DNA of 64,000 nucleotides from Nemania diffusa (taxonomy: Eukaryota; Ascomycota; Sordariomycetes; Xylariales; Xylariaceae). Location of the stretch: contig JBBPUQ010000008.1 of the NCBI GenBank assembly GCA_038501195.1, forward strand, positions 3,606,501 through 3,670,500. The letters are read 5' to 3'. The notes beneath the pieces are model-generated. The model saw only the letters and a list, made by a program, of their open reading frames with translations. It had not been told where the DNA came from and searched no databases. Positions within the stretch are counted from its first letter, which is position 1, and each line of letters opens with the position of its first letter. Positions 27,566 to 42,393 of this stretch are shown here, piece after piece. A program made the translations under genes and the position numbers.

Positions 27566-27789
27566 TAATAAAATTTATTAAAAATAATATTTATATTTAA
27601 ATTTATAAAAATATAATATAAATTAAAAAAATTAAATTTATAAAATTAAATAAAAAAAAAACTTAAAAACTTGTTTTATTTATTTAATTTATTAATATAA
27701 AATAGTTTTAAATAAAACTAATATTAAAAATATATATAAAATAATTTTAAAAAAATAATTTTTTAAAATTTTTATATTTATTTATATTA
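27566..27789 (+). repeat. LTR of repeat family V (copy 1)
   Basis: 224 bp, beginning TAATAAAATTTATT and ending TTATTTATATTA. Other copies are 48125-48348 (plus), 51684-51880 (minus) and the solo copy 59348-59573 (minus), which is the least mutated and fixes the ends as TAATA...TATTA. Confidence 0.78.
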
Positions 27790-28112
27790 AATATTATTAT
27801 ATAAAAAATAAAATCGTTATTTTTAACAATTATATATAATATTTATTAATTTTTTTTTTTTAAATATTTTTAAATTTTTAAAAATTTTTTAATTTAAAAA
27901 ACTAATTTTTTTTTTTTAAATTTAATATTTTTTAATTAATATTTAAATATTATTAAATTTTAATTTTAATTATTATTAATTATTTTTAAATTTATAATTT
28001 TTTTAGTTAACTTTTTAAAATAATTTTAACATTAAATAAATTATTATTTTTATAAAAGTTTTATTTTTTATAATAAAATAAACTTTTTTTTTATATTAAA
28101 TAATAAATATAT

Positions 28113-28349
28113 AGTTATAAGCCAGTTAATACTAGGACTATTAATCGCTTAAATAAATAAGTGGTTTTATTATATAGCTAAATAAGTGATTTATTTACTG
28201 CTGCTTTAAACTGTTTTATATATATATATAAGCAATTTTTATACAGAAAAATTTCTAACTTTCTTTTTTTTTTTATTATTTGTAGATTTTTTATATAATA
28301 TAGCTTTATTTGTTTAAAGTTTTGTTTTTTTTATAAGCTTTATATAATA
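28113..28349 (+). repeat. 5' LTR of gypsy B
   Basis: 237 bp. Its first half keeps G and C (AGTTATAAGCCAGTTAATAC, AGTGGTTTTATT) that are lost in the 3' LTR at 34,562-34,680; the second half is more mutated than in the 3' LTR. Confidence 0.88.
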
Positions 28350-31129
28350 ATCTATAAATTATTTATAAATTATAAAATATAAAAACTATTTTTAAATATT
28401 TTTTAAAAAAAAACTAAATTATAATAAGTTGTTATTATAATATTAATATTTAAAAAGTGTATTATTTTTAAATAGCAAACTAAAAAACAAGTTAATTTAA
28501 CTTTTAATAAATTGTAATTATTTATAATTATAAATAATAAATAATTTTTTTTAACTTTTTATATAAAAATTAATATTTAAATATATTTTAAAAAATTTAA
28601 TTAAAATATTTTAGTTATTATAAAAACTAAAAATAACAATAAATTAATTATTTTAGCTATTTTAATAAAAAGTTTTTATAACTAAATTTAAAACTTTTTT
28701 TTTATATATAAATATTATGTTTTTAATTAAAAAACCTTTTATTAAAAAATAATTTATTTATTAAAAAAATATACTATTAAATTATATAAGTTTAATAAAA
28801 TTGCATTTTTGTTTATTTTTATTATTATATTAAATAAAAAAATTTAGTTTAAATTTAATAAATTAATTAATAAAAAAGCTTTTATTAATTTAATTAAATA
28901 TTTTAATATATTGTTTTAAAAAATAAAAACTAAATCTTTAATAATAATAATATATTAATAACAAATTAAAAATTTATATAATTTAGTTATATTGTTTATT
29001 TAATATATAAAAACTTTTATTAATTAAGTTAAAAAGTTTAGTAAAATTACAATTAATAAAAAAAAAAAATTAAATTATTTAATAAAAAATAATAAAAAAA
29101 AACTTATTTTTAATTTTTATTTTAAATAAATTATTAATTATTTATTTTAAAAGTTAAAAATAGTTACTATTAAATATAACTATATTTAAAAACTATTAAA
29201 TAAAACTAATTAATATATTATTAACTTATTTTTTTATAAAAGTAATATTTTAAAATTTATTTAAATAACTAGAAAATTTTACAAATTAATTAAAATATTT
29301 ATATTTGTTTTTTATAATAATAAAAACAAAAATAATATTAAATTTAAAATATAATTATATATTATAAAAAGTTAATTAATTGTTAATAAAAATTAATTTA
29401 TTAATAAAACTATAAAACTAATTAATATTAAAGCTTATATTAATAATAAAACTATTAAATATTTATTTTTATATTTAATTAAAAGTTATTTTAATTAATT
29501 AACTATTATTAAAGCTTTTTTTAATTATTTAAAAAAAAATTATAAAAATATTAATATAAATAAAACATTTAAATTAAAGTAGAAATTTTTCGATTTTAAT
29601 AATTATATTTTTATTATTTTTTTTAACTTTAAAATAAATTTTGTTTATTTAGTTAAAAAAACTAAATTAACATAAAAAAAATAAAAAAAATATTTTAAAA
29701 ATAAATTATTTAATAAATTATTAAATATTTTTTTTATATACTTTAATAATAATGTTTTATTTAATTAATATATTAAATTTTATATTTAATTAATTTATTA
29801 AATATATATAAATAATAAAAAATACAACATTAAATAAAAAATTAATTAGTTAATTTTTTTTAATAGTATAGTTAAATCAACTTTATATAATATTTATAAT
29901 AATATTAATAATATTTTAAACAAAATTAAAAATAATAAAAACAATAATATTAAAATAAATAATAATATTAATAAAACTTTAGTTATAAAAAATTATAATT
30001 TTTTAAATAATTTTAAATTATTAAAGCTAGTTAAAAAAAACAAATGTTTTAATTATTAATAAAAAAAATATATATTAAAAAATTATTTTTTAAATAATAT
30101 TAAAAAAAAAGTATATTTATAAATTATTATAGCTATATTTGTTAGTTTTTATAATAAAACAAAAACTTTAAAAAATATTATTATAAAAAAAACTAAAAAA
30201 ATAAAAATATTAAAAAAGTAACTTTAAATAAATTAAATTTTTACTTAAAAAAATATTATAAAAAAATCTTATAAATAATAAATTAAATTTAATAAATAAA
30301 TATTTAAAAAACTAGCTTTTACTATATATATATATTATAAATAATAATAAATTTTTATTAACTATTAAAAACTTTTTTGAAAATATAAAAACAAATATAT
30401 ATATAAATAAAAATATATTATTTGTTAAAAAAATTATAAAAATATTAAATTTTTTTTTTATTATTTAATTTTATTTGCAATTTATATTTAATTATAATAA
30501 AAAAAAAAACAAAATATTAAAATTGCTTTATTAATATTTTTATAAATATAAAAAAAAAATTTTAAAAATATATTTTTAGTAATAATATTTTTATAAATTT
30601 ATAAAATTATTATTAAAAAGTTTTAGTTTTAAAAATATAATATATTTTTTAACTGCTATAAATATTAAATAATATTTTTATTTAGTTATTTTTTCAATTA
30701 ATATTTCGATTAAAACTTAAATATAAATTAAATAAAAATATAACTTAAAAGTTTAAAATATTAAATTAATATAAATTAACAAAATATAACATTTATTAAA
30801 AAAAAACAGAAATATTTATAATAGTAAAAAAATACTAAAAAAAAGTTAAATAATATTTTAAATTTTTATTATTAAATAATTAAACTTTATTAAAAAAAGT
30901 TTAAATAAAATATAATATAATTTAAATAATAACTTTTATTTTTTAATAAAAAAAAAAAAAAAAAAGTTTAAAAAAAAAATAAAAAAATTATATTATAATA
31001 AAAAATAAATAATATAAAATTTTATAAAATGTAAAAAAATAAATTAAAATAATTTAAAATTAAACTATTTATAAAAATAACTAATTTTAATATAACTACT
31101 TTTAATATATTAATTTTTTAAAATAATTT

Positions 31130-32110
31130 TATATAATAAATATAAATTATTATTTTTTATAAAATTGATAAATTTATTAAAAATAAAAAAAAAAACTTTT
31201 TTAATAAAAAAAAAGAAAACTTTTAAAAAAAAGCTTTATAAATAATTTTTTAAAAATATTATAATTTATTATATATATTTAATAAAATTAATTTTAATAT
31301 TTTATTGCTTTATAAATTAAAAATAAACTATAAAATTAAGTTTATAAAAAATAAAACTTTTAATAATTTTTAATATAGCTTTTTATATAAAATATTTTTA
31401 AATAAACTAAAAATAATTTATAAATATTTAGTTAATAATTTATATAAAAAATTTATTAAATTTAATAATATTTTTTATATATTGTTTATATTATTTATAA
31501 AAAAGTTTAATAAAAAATTAAAATTTATATAAATTATTATAAACTTAATAAATTAATAAAAAAAAAAAAAATTTTTTATTTTTAATTAAAAAAATATTAT
31601 TATAACTATTTAAAATTAATATATTTACTAAATTAAATATATAGCAAATATTTAATTAAATATATATAAAACTTAAATAAAAAGATTTAATAATGTTTTA
31701 TATATATTACAAATTTTTTAAATATAAAATATTTTTATTTAATTTAATTAATAAATTTATTATATTTTAAAAATATATTAATAATATATTATTTCATTAT
31801 TTAAATAATTTTTATAATATATATATAAATAATATTTTTATTTATTTAAATAATATATAAAATTATAAAAAATATATATAAATAATATTATAATAACTAT
31901 ATATTATAAAGCTTTAAATAAATTTAAAAAAATTTAAATTATAAACTATAAAAACTAAGTTTTTAAAATATATTATTAATATAAATAATATTTAAGTTAA
32001 TTTAATTAAAATAAATATAATAAAAAATTAAAAAGCTTTTATTATTATAAAAAAAATATAATTTTTTTTTAAAATTTTATAATTTTTATAAAAAATTTAT
32101 TAAAAATTAT
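31130..32110 (+). pseudogene. Gypsy B reverse transcriptase remnant
   Basis: The plus strand reads the reverse transcriptase domain in one frame with stops. The catalytic box is YINNIFIYLNN (YINN at 31,822-31,833, from YxDD), and downstream an INLKKFKL...KTKFLKYIIN stretch matches the conserved L-K-K-C-x-F and K-x-x-F-L-G-x-x-I blocks of gypsy elements. Upstream, LSL-like and YRDLN-type blocks are only faintly visible. The loss of both catalytic aspartates alone would abolish polymerase activity. RNase H and integrase should occupy ~32,200-34,400, not individually recognised. Confidence 0.85.
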
Positions 32111-34561
32111 AATAAAATCGCTATTTTTATAATATAATTAATTAAAAAAAATATAGTTTTTTTATAAACTTAAAAATATAACTAAGTTTTTATATAATTA
32201 AAAAAAGCATTAATGTTTTATTTAATATTATAATATTATAAATATAACTTATTTATAAAAATTAAAATAAATATTTTTAATAATATAATTATTAATATAT
32301 TATTATAAAAATATAATAATAATTAATATTTAGTTGTTTATTATTTTAAAATTTTATAAAATATTAAATTAAATTATAAAATTTTCGATAAAAAAATATT
32401 TGCAATATTATTAGCTTTTAAAAAATAATAATTTAAATTAATTAATAAATAATTTAAACTGTTTTTAATAATAATTAACTATTAAATTTTAAAATATTTT
32501 TTTTTAAAGTAATATTTAAATTTATAATAAACAAAATAAATTAAACTAATTATAAAATATAATTTTTATATTATATATTGTTTTAAAAAAAAAATATATA
32601 TTAGCTAATATATTAACAAAAAAATATAAAAACTTTATTATATAAAAAAAAAAAAAAAAAAAGTAAAAATATTTAACGATTTTTTAATTAATAAATAATT
32701 TAATATATAATATATTTATATAAATAATTAAATAAATTAAGTTATTTATTATAAAATTATAAAAAAATATAAAGATTTTATTAAATTTTTAATTGATTAT
32801 AAAAATACTTAAAAAAAATAAAAAAAATTTTAATATAAAAATATATTATAAAAAAACTATTTTTAATAAAAATAACTTATAACAAATAATTAATAGCTTA
32901 ATTATTTTTAATAAAAAATTTATAATTTTTAACTTTTTATACTTTTATATTTAATTTATTTAAAAAGTATATAATAAAATATTTATAATATATTTAAAAA
33001 AAAAAAAAAATATAAACTTTTTATAAAATATTATTAATAATTTAATTTTAAAAATAATTATAATATATATATTTTTAATTATATAAAATATTATTTTATA
33101 AAAGTTTTATATAATAAAATATATAATAAATTTATACTATTTTTTATTTTAAATTATATATAAAAATACTTAATTGTTAATTTTAAATAAATGTTTAAAA
33201 ATAAATATAGTTTTAATAATATATTAATTATAATAAATTAATTAAAAAAAAAAGTATAAATTATATTTTGTACTATAAAAGCAATTATAGAAAATATTAT
33301 ATAAATATATTATAAAAGTTTTTTTAAAGTTTTTAAAATGTTAATTATATTAATATTTAATAAAAAACTTTAATTTATATTTATATTTATAAATATATTT
33401 TAATATTTATAAACTATTATAAAATTATTAAATAAGTTAAAATTATAAATAAATATTTAAATTAATAACTTTAATTTTATATTAATTATTATTAAAATAA
33501 TTAATTTAAATAAATTTTTATAATAAATTATATATAAGCTTTATTATTTTATAAGTTAATAAAACTATTATTTTATAAAATTAAAATATAATTTTTTATG
33601 TTGTTTTATTTTAACTAAAAAAACTACACTGTTTAAAAAAAGTTAAAAAATCTATTAATAGCTAAAAAAACATTATAAATAAATATATAAAACAAAATAT
33701 AAAAAATTATATAATTTATTGATTTTATTAAAAAAAGTTTAAAATATATTTAAAATTATATAACTAAATAAATTAATTAAAAATATTATAACTTTAACTT
33801 TAATATAAACAATTATATATTTATATTAAAAAAACAACAATTTCAAATTATTAATAAACTTTTAAATAAATTTAATTATTTAATAATATAATAAATATAT
33901 AAAATATTAAAAAAAAAAAATAATATATTTATATTATAAGTTTTATTGTTATAGCAATTAATAAATTAATATTATATTAACTATTTATAAAAATATTTTA
34001 ATAATTTATTAATAAATTAAAAAGCCGATAATTTTAAAAATAAAATATTTAAACTTAAAAACAAAAAAAAATTCGAAATAAAAAAAATATATATAGTATA
34101 GCTATATTATTAAAAGTTATAATATTAAATTAACTAAAAAAAATAAAATGTTAATAATAAGTAATATTATATTAAAAACTTTAAAAATAGCTTTATATTA
34201 TTAAAAATGTTCTATAATAATAATTTAAATATAATAAAAATTTTTTAAAACTAAATTAATAGTTATAAATAATATAAAACAATATTATTAAAAGTTTTTA
34301 TATTAATAATAATTTATTAACTATATAAAAAAAAAAATATATATATATATATAAAAAATATATTTAAAATATATTATTGTTAAAATTTAGTAATATTAAT
34401 TGTAAAAAAGCTATATTATAATTTAATAAAAAAAGAACTTAACAATTAATAATATAATAAATATTTAAAGCGATTTTTTTTTTGCTAAAAAATATTTAAT
34501 TAAAGTTTATATATTTAAATCTTATAATTTAAAAACAAGCTATTTTTTTAAAAAAAAAAAT

Positions 34562-34797
34562 AATTATAAATTAATTAATATTAAAACTATTAATTCTTTA
34601 AATAAATGAATAGTTTTACTATATAGCTAAATAAGTGATTTATTTACTGCTGTTTTAAACCGCTTTATATATATATATAAGCAATTTTTACAAAGAAAAA
34701 TTTTTAACTTTTTCTTTTTTTTTTTATCTGTAGATTTTTTATATAATATAGCTTTATTTGCTTAAAGCTCTATGTTTTTTGTAAACTTTATATAATA
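34562..34797 (+). repeat. 3' LTR of gypsy B
   Basis: 236 bp, paired with 28113-28349. It is better preserved towards its outer (right) end, with TTTATCTGTAGATTTTT and GCTTAAAGCTCTATG, than towards its inner end. Confidence 0.88.
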
Positions 34798-36482
34798 TAT
34801 ATAATAAAAATAATTAAATATATATTAAAAGTTTTTAAAAAAGTTAATTTATATATTAATTAATTAATTTTTTATTTAACTTTTTATAATTTAATTTATT
34901 ATTATAAATATTTTTTAAAAAATTAATTAAAAAAATAATAGCTATTATAAAACTTTAAATAAACTTTATTATTAATTTTCAATTTTATAAATTTATATTT
35001 ATAATTATAATATTATTTTATTTATATTATTATAAAATTTATAACTTATATTATAAAACAAATATTTTTAACTATATTGTTTTTTTAATTTATTTAAATT
35101 AAAATATTATTTAATTTTAAAAGTTAAAAATTAAATAATTATTTATATATAAATAACTTAATTAAATTAAAATATATATTATTTAAATTTTATTATAATA
35201 TAAATAATATATTTATTTAATTTTTTTTTAAAATATATAAATATATAATATTAAATAATTATTATTTTAAAAATAATATATTATAGTTATAAATAATTTT
35301 ATTTTAACATTTTTTTATAATTTCTTTTAAAATTATAATATAAACTTTTAGTTATAATTAAAAATAATATTATTAAAGATTTTTTAATTAATTAATAAAA
35401 ACTATTTAATTAATATTATAGTTTAATATATAACTATATATATTTTTTATTTAAAAATAAAAAAATATATATTTAAATATAATATAAATTATAATTATTA
35501 ATTTATTATAATTTAAAAATTTATTTAAATATTATAAAATAACAATTATTAAAATTTTAAATAGTTATAAAATAAAATTTATAGTAATAGTTTTTATTAA
35601 TTTTATATTTTTTAACTAAATAAATTAATAACTTTTTAAAAGTTTTTTTTATTTATATTATATATTTTATATTTATTATAAAATTTTAAATATATTTTAT
35701 ATTGTTTTATTTTAAATATAATTATATATAATTTAAATTTAATTATTATATATTTATATTTAAAATAATATTTATTGTTATATATTATATTTAAAAATTT
35801 ATTAATTTGTTTTTTTAAAATATATAATTTATATTTTTTTTTATAATTTATATTATATAATAATTTATTAATTATAATAAATAAATAATTAAAATATAAA
35901 AAGTTTATAATATTTTTGTTATTTTTATAAATAGTTTTGAAAATTTTATAATATTTAAAATTTTTATTATAATTAATTATAAATTTAAATTTAAGTTTTC
36001 TATTTATAATTATTTTAAATATTATAAATTATATTTAATTAAAAAGTAAATTTTTAATAAATTATTAAACTTTATTTTTAATATTTATTAAATTAATAAA
36101 ATTTTATAGCTAATTTAATATATTAAAAATAAAATTAAAACATTTAAATAAATAATATATTTATAATTTATATTATAATAAATAAATTAATATATTTATT
36201 AAATATTTATTAATATAATATATTAAATTTATATTTAAAATATTTTTAATAAAATAATAATTTATAAATATAAATTTTAAATTATATAATATTTTTATTA
36301 TAATTTTTAAATATTTATATATTTATATAATATAAATTATTTTTATTTTTAAAAAACTATAATATATTTTTCATTAAAATATAAAATAATTAAAAAATAT
36401 AATTAAAAATATTTAATTATTAAATATAATTAAATTAAATTTTTATATATATATTTTTTTTTAAATAAATTATTATTATATT

Positions 36483-36790
36483 TGTTGAACTAATGACTTA
36501 ACAGGACTTATATGTATGTACTAAGTGTATACAACTAGGACTTAGACTAGGACTTTTATTAAGTAACCAAATAGATAAAAAATATAAAGACTTACTAGGA
36601 TCTATAGAATTTATAAGTTCTATGTACACATATATGTAAATAACCTATGTACAACTTTTTTAGTTATATTTCTTTTTGTAGAATATATATACGAATTAAT
36701 ATAAAACTTTAAAACTTAAAAATAGACTTTAAACTTTACAAATTACTTTAAATCTTTTTGTATATATATATATAAAAAGTTTTATTAATA
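36483..36790 (+). repeat. 5' LTR of copia III
   Basis: 308 bp. The left half is almost unmutated, with GACTTAACAGGACTTATATG, TACTAAGTGTATACAACTAG and ACTAGGATCTATAG; the last ~70 bp are A/T only. Downstream, the primer-binding site should be at ~36,791-36,810 (TTAATTAGTAATTACAAA), too altered to name the primer tRNA. Confidence 0.9.
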
Positions 36791-37999
36791 TTAATTAGTA
36801 ATTACAAAATGCGATTACAAATTAACAAAATAAAAAAGCAAAGTTTAGTTATAAAGTAGCTTTTATATTAAATTTTTTATTTTTTATATAAAAAATGAAC
36901 TATTATTTATATTAATTAAAAAAAAAAAAAGTTGAATTAACTATTAAATAAAAAAAGCTTAAATATTATAAAATTAAAGCGATTTTTTATATAATAGTTT
37001 AGTTATTTTTATACAAAAATTAATAAAACTATAAGCTATTTTATATATTTAATTTTTTAATTATTTTATTTATTTATTTATTTTTTTACTTTTGTATTTA
37101 CTTTTTTTTTATAATTATATTAAAATTTATAATAAAATTAACTATAGCAGCTGTAGCAATAACAGCTAAAGCTAATTATTTTAAATTTTTGAATAAAAAA
37201 CTATACTTTTTTTTATATAAAGATATAACTAAAAAAAGCAGTATTAATATTTTTAAATAAAAAAGCAAAACCGACTTTAAATATTAAAGTACTATAATTG
37301 ACTTAAACAATATAATTATTTTAATATAATTGTTAATATATTTTATATAATATTTGAAAAAATATATATAATTAAAAATCGAAAATAAACAGTTTATATA
37401 AATATTTATAATAAACTTTAACAATTAAACAAAACTTATATTTATAAATATTAATTATATATTTAAACAAATATTTATTGTAATAATTAAATATAATAAA
37501 AATATTAAAATATATAAAAAAATGCTGAATAATCGACTTATATATATTTTTAAAAAGTTTAGCAAAAACAATAATAAAAAATCAAATAATAATATATTTA
37601 TATAAATAGTTTTAATATTTATACTAGCAAATATATTAAAACTAATAGTTATATAAATAGATTTTTTAATATTACAACTAGTTATATTAAAGCTAATAAT
37701 ATTAATATACTATATAATATTTAGTATTAATAATTAAATATTTAGTTTTTTTATATAAATAAAAATTTAAAAACTTATATTTACTTTTAAGATTTTTATT
37801 ATATATTTTATATTTTTATTTATATATAAAAATTAATTATATGAACTTATTTTTATTTAAATTATTTATAATAATTTAATTAAAATAGTTTAATTTATTA
37901 TATTTACTAAAATATAACGATTTAACTAAAACTATAGCAGTAAGCTATATAATATATTATATAATAAAGCTTAAATTTTTATTTTAATATATTGTTGAT

Positions 38000-40900
38000 T
38001 TAAAATTACTAAAAAACAATATTATGCAATATTTTTTTTTATATTAAAAAAAAAAACTAAATAATATTATTTTAACTATATTAGTTTAATATATAAATAA
38101 AACAAAATTTATATAATATTTAACAATTATTTAAATATAACAATTAATTATAATTAATATTAAATTAATTAAATTACTATTACTTTTATATAAATAAAAC
38201 AAAACAATTTAATAAAAATAATATTTGAAATATTAAAAACTATAATTAACAAGTTTTAATTTATACAATATATTTTAAAATTTAGTTATTATAAAAAAAT
38301 ATCATTTTATATAATAGTTATATAAATATACTTTAGTATATTTAAGCTTAAATTTATATTAATTAGTTAAAAATTTATATATAAAGTTTTATTTTTTAAT
38401 TTGTAAATAGTATTATAAGTTTTTTTTAATTAAAAAGTAAATTATTATTATATAATAAATGTTTATTTTATTAACAAATAATATAATATTAAATATTTAA
38501 AATAATTATATAATTATAGTTTTAAAAAAAACTTTTGTTAAAAACTACAACAATTATATAATAAAAATAATAGAAATAATAAAAAATGCTTTATTTGCAA
38601 AAAGTTTAGTTGTTAATTTACTAATTATAGCTAATAAAAAAAATCGAAAATAAAAAAACAATATTTTATTATATATAATATTTTAAAACAAAAAGTTTTA
38701 TTATATAAAAAATATAATATATTTATATTAAACTATAAAAATAATAAAAACTTTTTATATAATAATAAATTTAATAATAACTTAAATTTTAAAACTAAAA
38801 ATAAAACAGTTTAATTTTTAATAAATTTAATATATTTTTATTATATAATAAAAAAAAACATATATATTTAAAACTAAATGTTAATATTAAACAATTTTTA
38901 TTTAAATAGTTAATATAATATAAAATATTAAAATATTTTATAAAATATTAATATAATTAAAGTTTTAATTATTAAAAAAGCTTAAACTAAAGCTTTTATA
39001 CAAAAAAACTTTTTTATATAAATAAATTAAACTTTAAATAATATAGCAATTTAATTTAATAGTATTAAAAGTTTTAAAACTATAAATATTATAACTATTT
39101 TAATATTAATTAAATCAATTAAATTTTATATTTTAAATATATTAACTTTATTTTTATTATTGCTATAAAATATAAATCAACTATATATTTATTTTAATAA
39201 TATATAAAATATAATTATATAATAAAATAATATAATAGTATTAATTATATAAAAATAAAAACACTTATTTTTTAATTTTAGCTAATTAAAAGCTACAAGT
39301 TATTTTATAAAGTAAAAATTTCAAAAATTATATTGTTGATTTAAATATTTTTATATAAAAAAACTTATAAAATTATTACAAAAAGCTAAACATAATAATA
39401 TTAACATTTTAATATTTCGAAAAATTAAAAAGTTTTGCTATTATTATTAATTATATAATTAAGCTTTAAAAAAATTTAAATTTTCGTTAAAAAATAAATA
39501 TAATTTTAATTACGAAATTATTATTAATATTATATAAATTAATAAATAACTAACTTTATATATAATTAATATAAATATTTCATTTTAAGTAGCTAAATTT
39601 TTGAAATTTTTAAATATATATAATATTTAAAACATATTATATTAATGTTAGATTTTAATATATTAAAAGCTATTTAATTATATTATATATAATTTCAATA
39701 TAAATTTTTTATTTGAAAAATTTCGTAATAATATATAACTAATTAAAACTTTATACAAAAAAATACTTGTTAAAATATATTAAACTATTAAAAAAGTTAA
39801 ATAAGTATATATATTTTTTTATTATATATTTAATATTTTATATAAAAAAATCAGTTATTATATAAATAAAAAAATAATACTATAAATAGCTATAAAAACT
39901 TTAAATAATATAATTAAATTAAATAGTTTTATATTTATTTTACTAGTTTTTAAAGCTTACTTTAAAATTAATAGCGACTTATTTTTTTCGCTAAAAATTA
40001 TTTAAAAAGCAAAAGTTATATAAAAAACTATAAAAATATTAAAAAATATTTATACAAAAATTAATATTAACTAAATTATATAAACTAAAAACAAATTAAT
40101 ATTATTATATAAAATATTTTTTTTATTTTTTTAAAATAAAATTATAATATAAAAAAAATATAAAAACTAAATAAAACTATATAAAATTTTTACAATTAAA
40201 AATTATAACATTATAGTCGATATAATAAATAAACTAGCTAAATTTTATTATATATAAATTAAGCTATATTATTAATAAAAAGTTATATTTAATTTATTAT
40301 ATAAAAAAAATAACTTTTTATATAATTTTTTCTAAACTGTTAAATAGCTGCAACTTTAATACAAAAATAAACCGAAAAAATTATTTATATTTATTAACAA
40401 CTAATATTTTATATCGAAAAAAGTTAATAATTATACTTTAATTATATAACTAAAACAAAATAATATAATTATTATATTTAGTATATTTTTTAAACAATTA
40501 AATATAGCTAAAATAAATATATTAACAACTTAAAATATATTTTAGTTTATATAATATAATTTAAATCAATATAACTAAATAACAATTTTTTAAACTAAGC
40601 TTATATAAAAAATTAAAAATAAAACAACTAAATTATATAAAAAGTTTAAATTAATTATATAAAGTTATAAAAATAACAACAAAGTTTAAATTTTTATATA
40701 AATATTAATAATTTAATATATAAATTAATAGTTTATTATAACTTTAAAACTGTTGTTAATTTAAAACTACAGTATATATATAAAGCTATAAAATATTTTG
40801 TAAATATATATATAATTATATAATAAATTAAACTAAAAAGTTTATATTTATTTACTAAAAAAATTAAAAAACAAATATTTAACAAATATTATATTTTAAA

Positions 40901-41890
40901 TTATATAATTATTATATAAATTAATTAAATTAAAATTATATTAATATAAAATTTATTATAAATATTACTGCTAAAAATTAAATATAAAAATATTTATATA
41001 TAACTTATATTTATTATATACTAAAAAAAAACTTAATAAATTTATAATTATAAAACTTTAAATAAATAATAGTTTTAATATTATATTTAAAAAGTTTTTA
41101 TATAAAAAAAAAATTAAGTTATTATTTTATATAAAATTAAAAGCGAAATTAATACTTAAATATTTTATTAAATTTAATAAAAGCAAAATTTAAATAAATA
41201 AATAAGATTTTTTTTTTATTTAATAAAAATAAGTTAAATAATTATATATTATTAACTTTTATATAAAAAATTATTTTTAATAATATATTATTTAATAAAT
41301 TTAAAATATATATATTATATTAATATATTAATTAAAAATATTATATAATTTATTAATTACTATATAAATTTAAAAACTATTAAAAAATAATATTAAAGTA
41401 TTAAATATATAAATATAATAATAAATTAATAATATATAACAAAAACTATATTATATATTTTTAAATTTTAGTTATATAAAGATTTTTATTTTTATTAATA
41501 AAGTATTTATAAATAACAAAAATTTAAGTTTTTAAATTAAATTTATAATTATATTAGCTAATAAAAGCTATATAAAAAATATTTTTATAATTAAAAATAA
41601 TATTGTTTATTAAAATTTGATCAAATATAAACAAGTTATATATAAAGTATTAACAAATAAATTATATAATATAATTAATAGATTTAATTATATTATTATA
41701 TTTAATATAACTTTTTAAAAAATTATTTATATAATAAAATTATTAATTATATTATTAGTTATATATATTAATTTTAAATTTTTATATAAATGTTTAATTA
41801 AACTAAGAACTATATAAAAAAAACGATTTATAATTAATATTATATTATTTTAAAAAACATATAAAAATTACAAAATTATAAAAATATATT
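38000..41890 (+). pseudogene. Copia III gag-pol remnant
   Basis: At 38,587-38,628 the plus strand reads C-F-I-C-K-K-F-S-C-stop-F-T-N-Y-S, the mutated CCHC zinc knuckle of fungal copia Gag (CxxCxxxxCWSTxHS, with W to stop and H to Y as expected from G-to-A and C-to-T changes). The ~38,990-39,130 stretch suits the aspartic protease. At ~39,350-39,560 a CYYY...FKFSLKNKYNFNYEIIINIIYIN stretch in pieces resembles the pre-integrase zinc motif and the start of the integrase core. Around 39,880-39,990 an SFIFILLVFKAY-like stretch fits the integrase end. Reverse transcriptase should lie at 40,600-41,900 but its YxDD box was not recognised. Many stops; non-functional. Confidence 0.75.
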
Positions 41891-42083
41891 AAATCGATAA
41901 TAAAAATAACTTAATAAATATTTATACAAAAAAATATTTAATTAAATATTAAAAAAACTAGTTAGTATAAATAAACTAGTTATATAAATAAAAGTATATA
42001 TAAATTAATTAAACAGTAAAAAAAATAATAAAAAATTAGTTAATATTAAAACTAAAATTACTATATAAAAAAAAAATCTTTAA

Positions 42084-42393
42084 TATTAAATTAATAATTT
42101 AACAAAACTTATATATATATATTAAATATATATAACTAAAACTTAAACTAAAACTTTTATTAAATAATCGAATAAATAAAAAATATAAAAATTTATTAAA
42201 ATTTATAAAACTTATAAGTTTTATATATATATATATATATAAATAACTTATATATAACTTTTTTAGTTATATTTTTTTGTATAAAACATATATACGAATT
42301 AATATAAAACTTTAAGACTTAAAAACAGACTTTAAACCCCACAGATTACTTTGAATCCTTTTATATATATATATATGAAAAGTTCTACTAACA
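42084..42393 (+). repeat. 3' LTR of copia III
   Basis: 310 bp. The first ~220 bp are almost pure A/T, while the last ~70 bp keep GACTTTAAACCCCACAGATT and TTTGAATCC, the mirror image of the preservation seen in the 5' LTR. A purine-rich stretch just upstream (42,069-42,080) could be the polypurine tract. Confidence 0.9.

Larger units (their letters stand above)
28113..34797 (+). mobile_element. Gypsy-type element B, complete, nested in repeat V
   Basis: A 6,685-bp copy of family A in plus orientation. LTRs are 28113-28349 and 34562-34797. The 5-bp duplication TATAT lies at 28108-28112 and 34798-34802, and the sister copy of V holds the uninterrupted sequence near 51,335. Gag lies at ~29,000-29,700 and reverse transcriptase at ~31,130-32,110. 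It is more heavily mutated than copies A and C. Confidence 0.92.
36483..42393 (+). mobile_element. Copia-type element III, complete, nested in repeat V
   Basis: A 5,911-bp element with 308- and 310-bp LTRs (36483-36790 and 42084-42393) that begin TGTTGAAC (TATTAAAT in the right copy) and end CTACTAACA (TTATTAATA in the left copy). A perfect 5-bp duplication ATATT flanks it at 36478-36482 and 42394-42398. The interior has a gag zinc knuckle and a copia-type polyprotein on the plus strand. A partial second copy is at 26,200-27,287. Confidence 0.93.
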
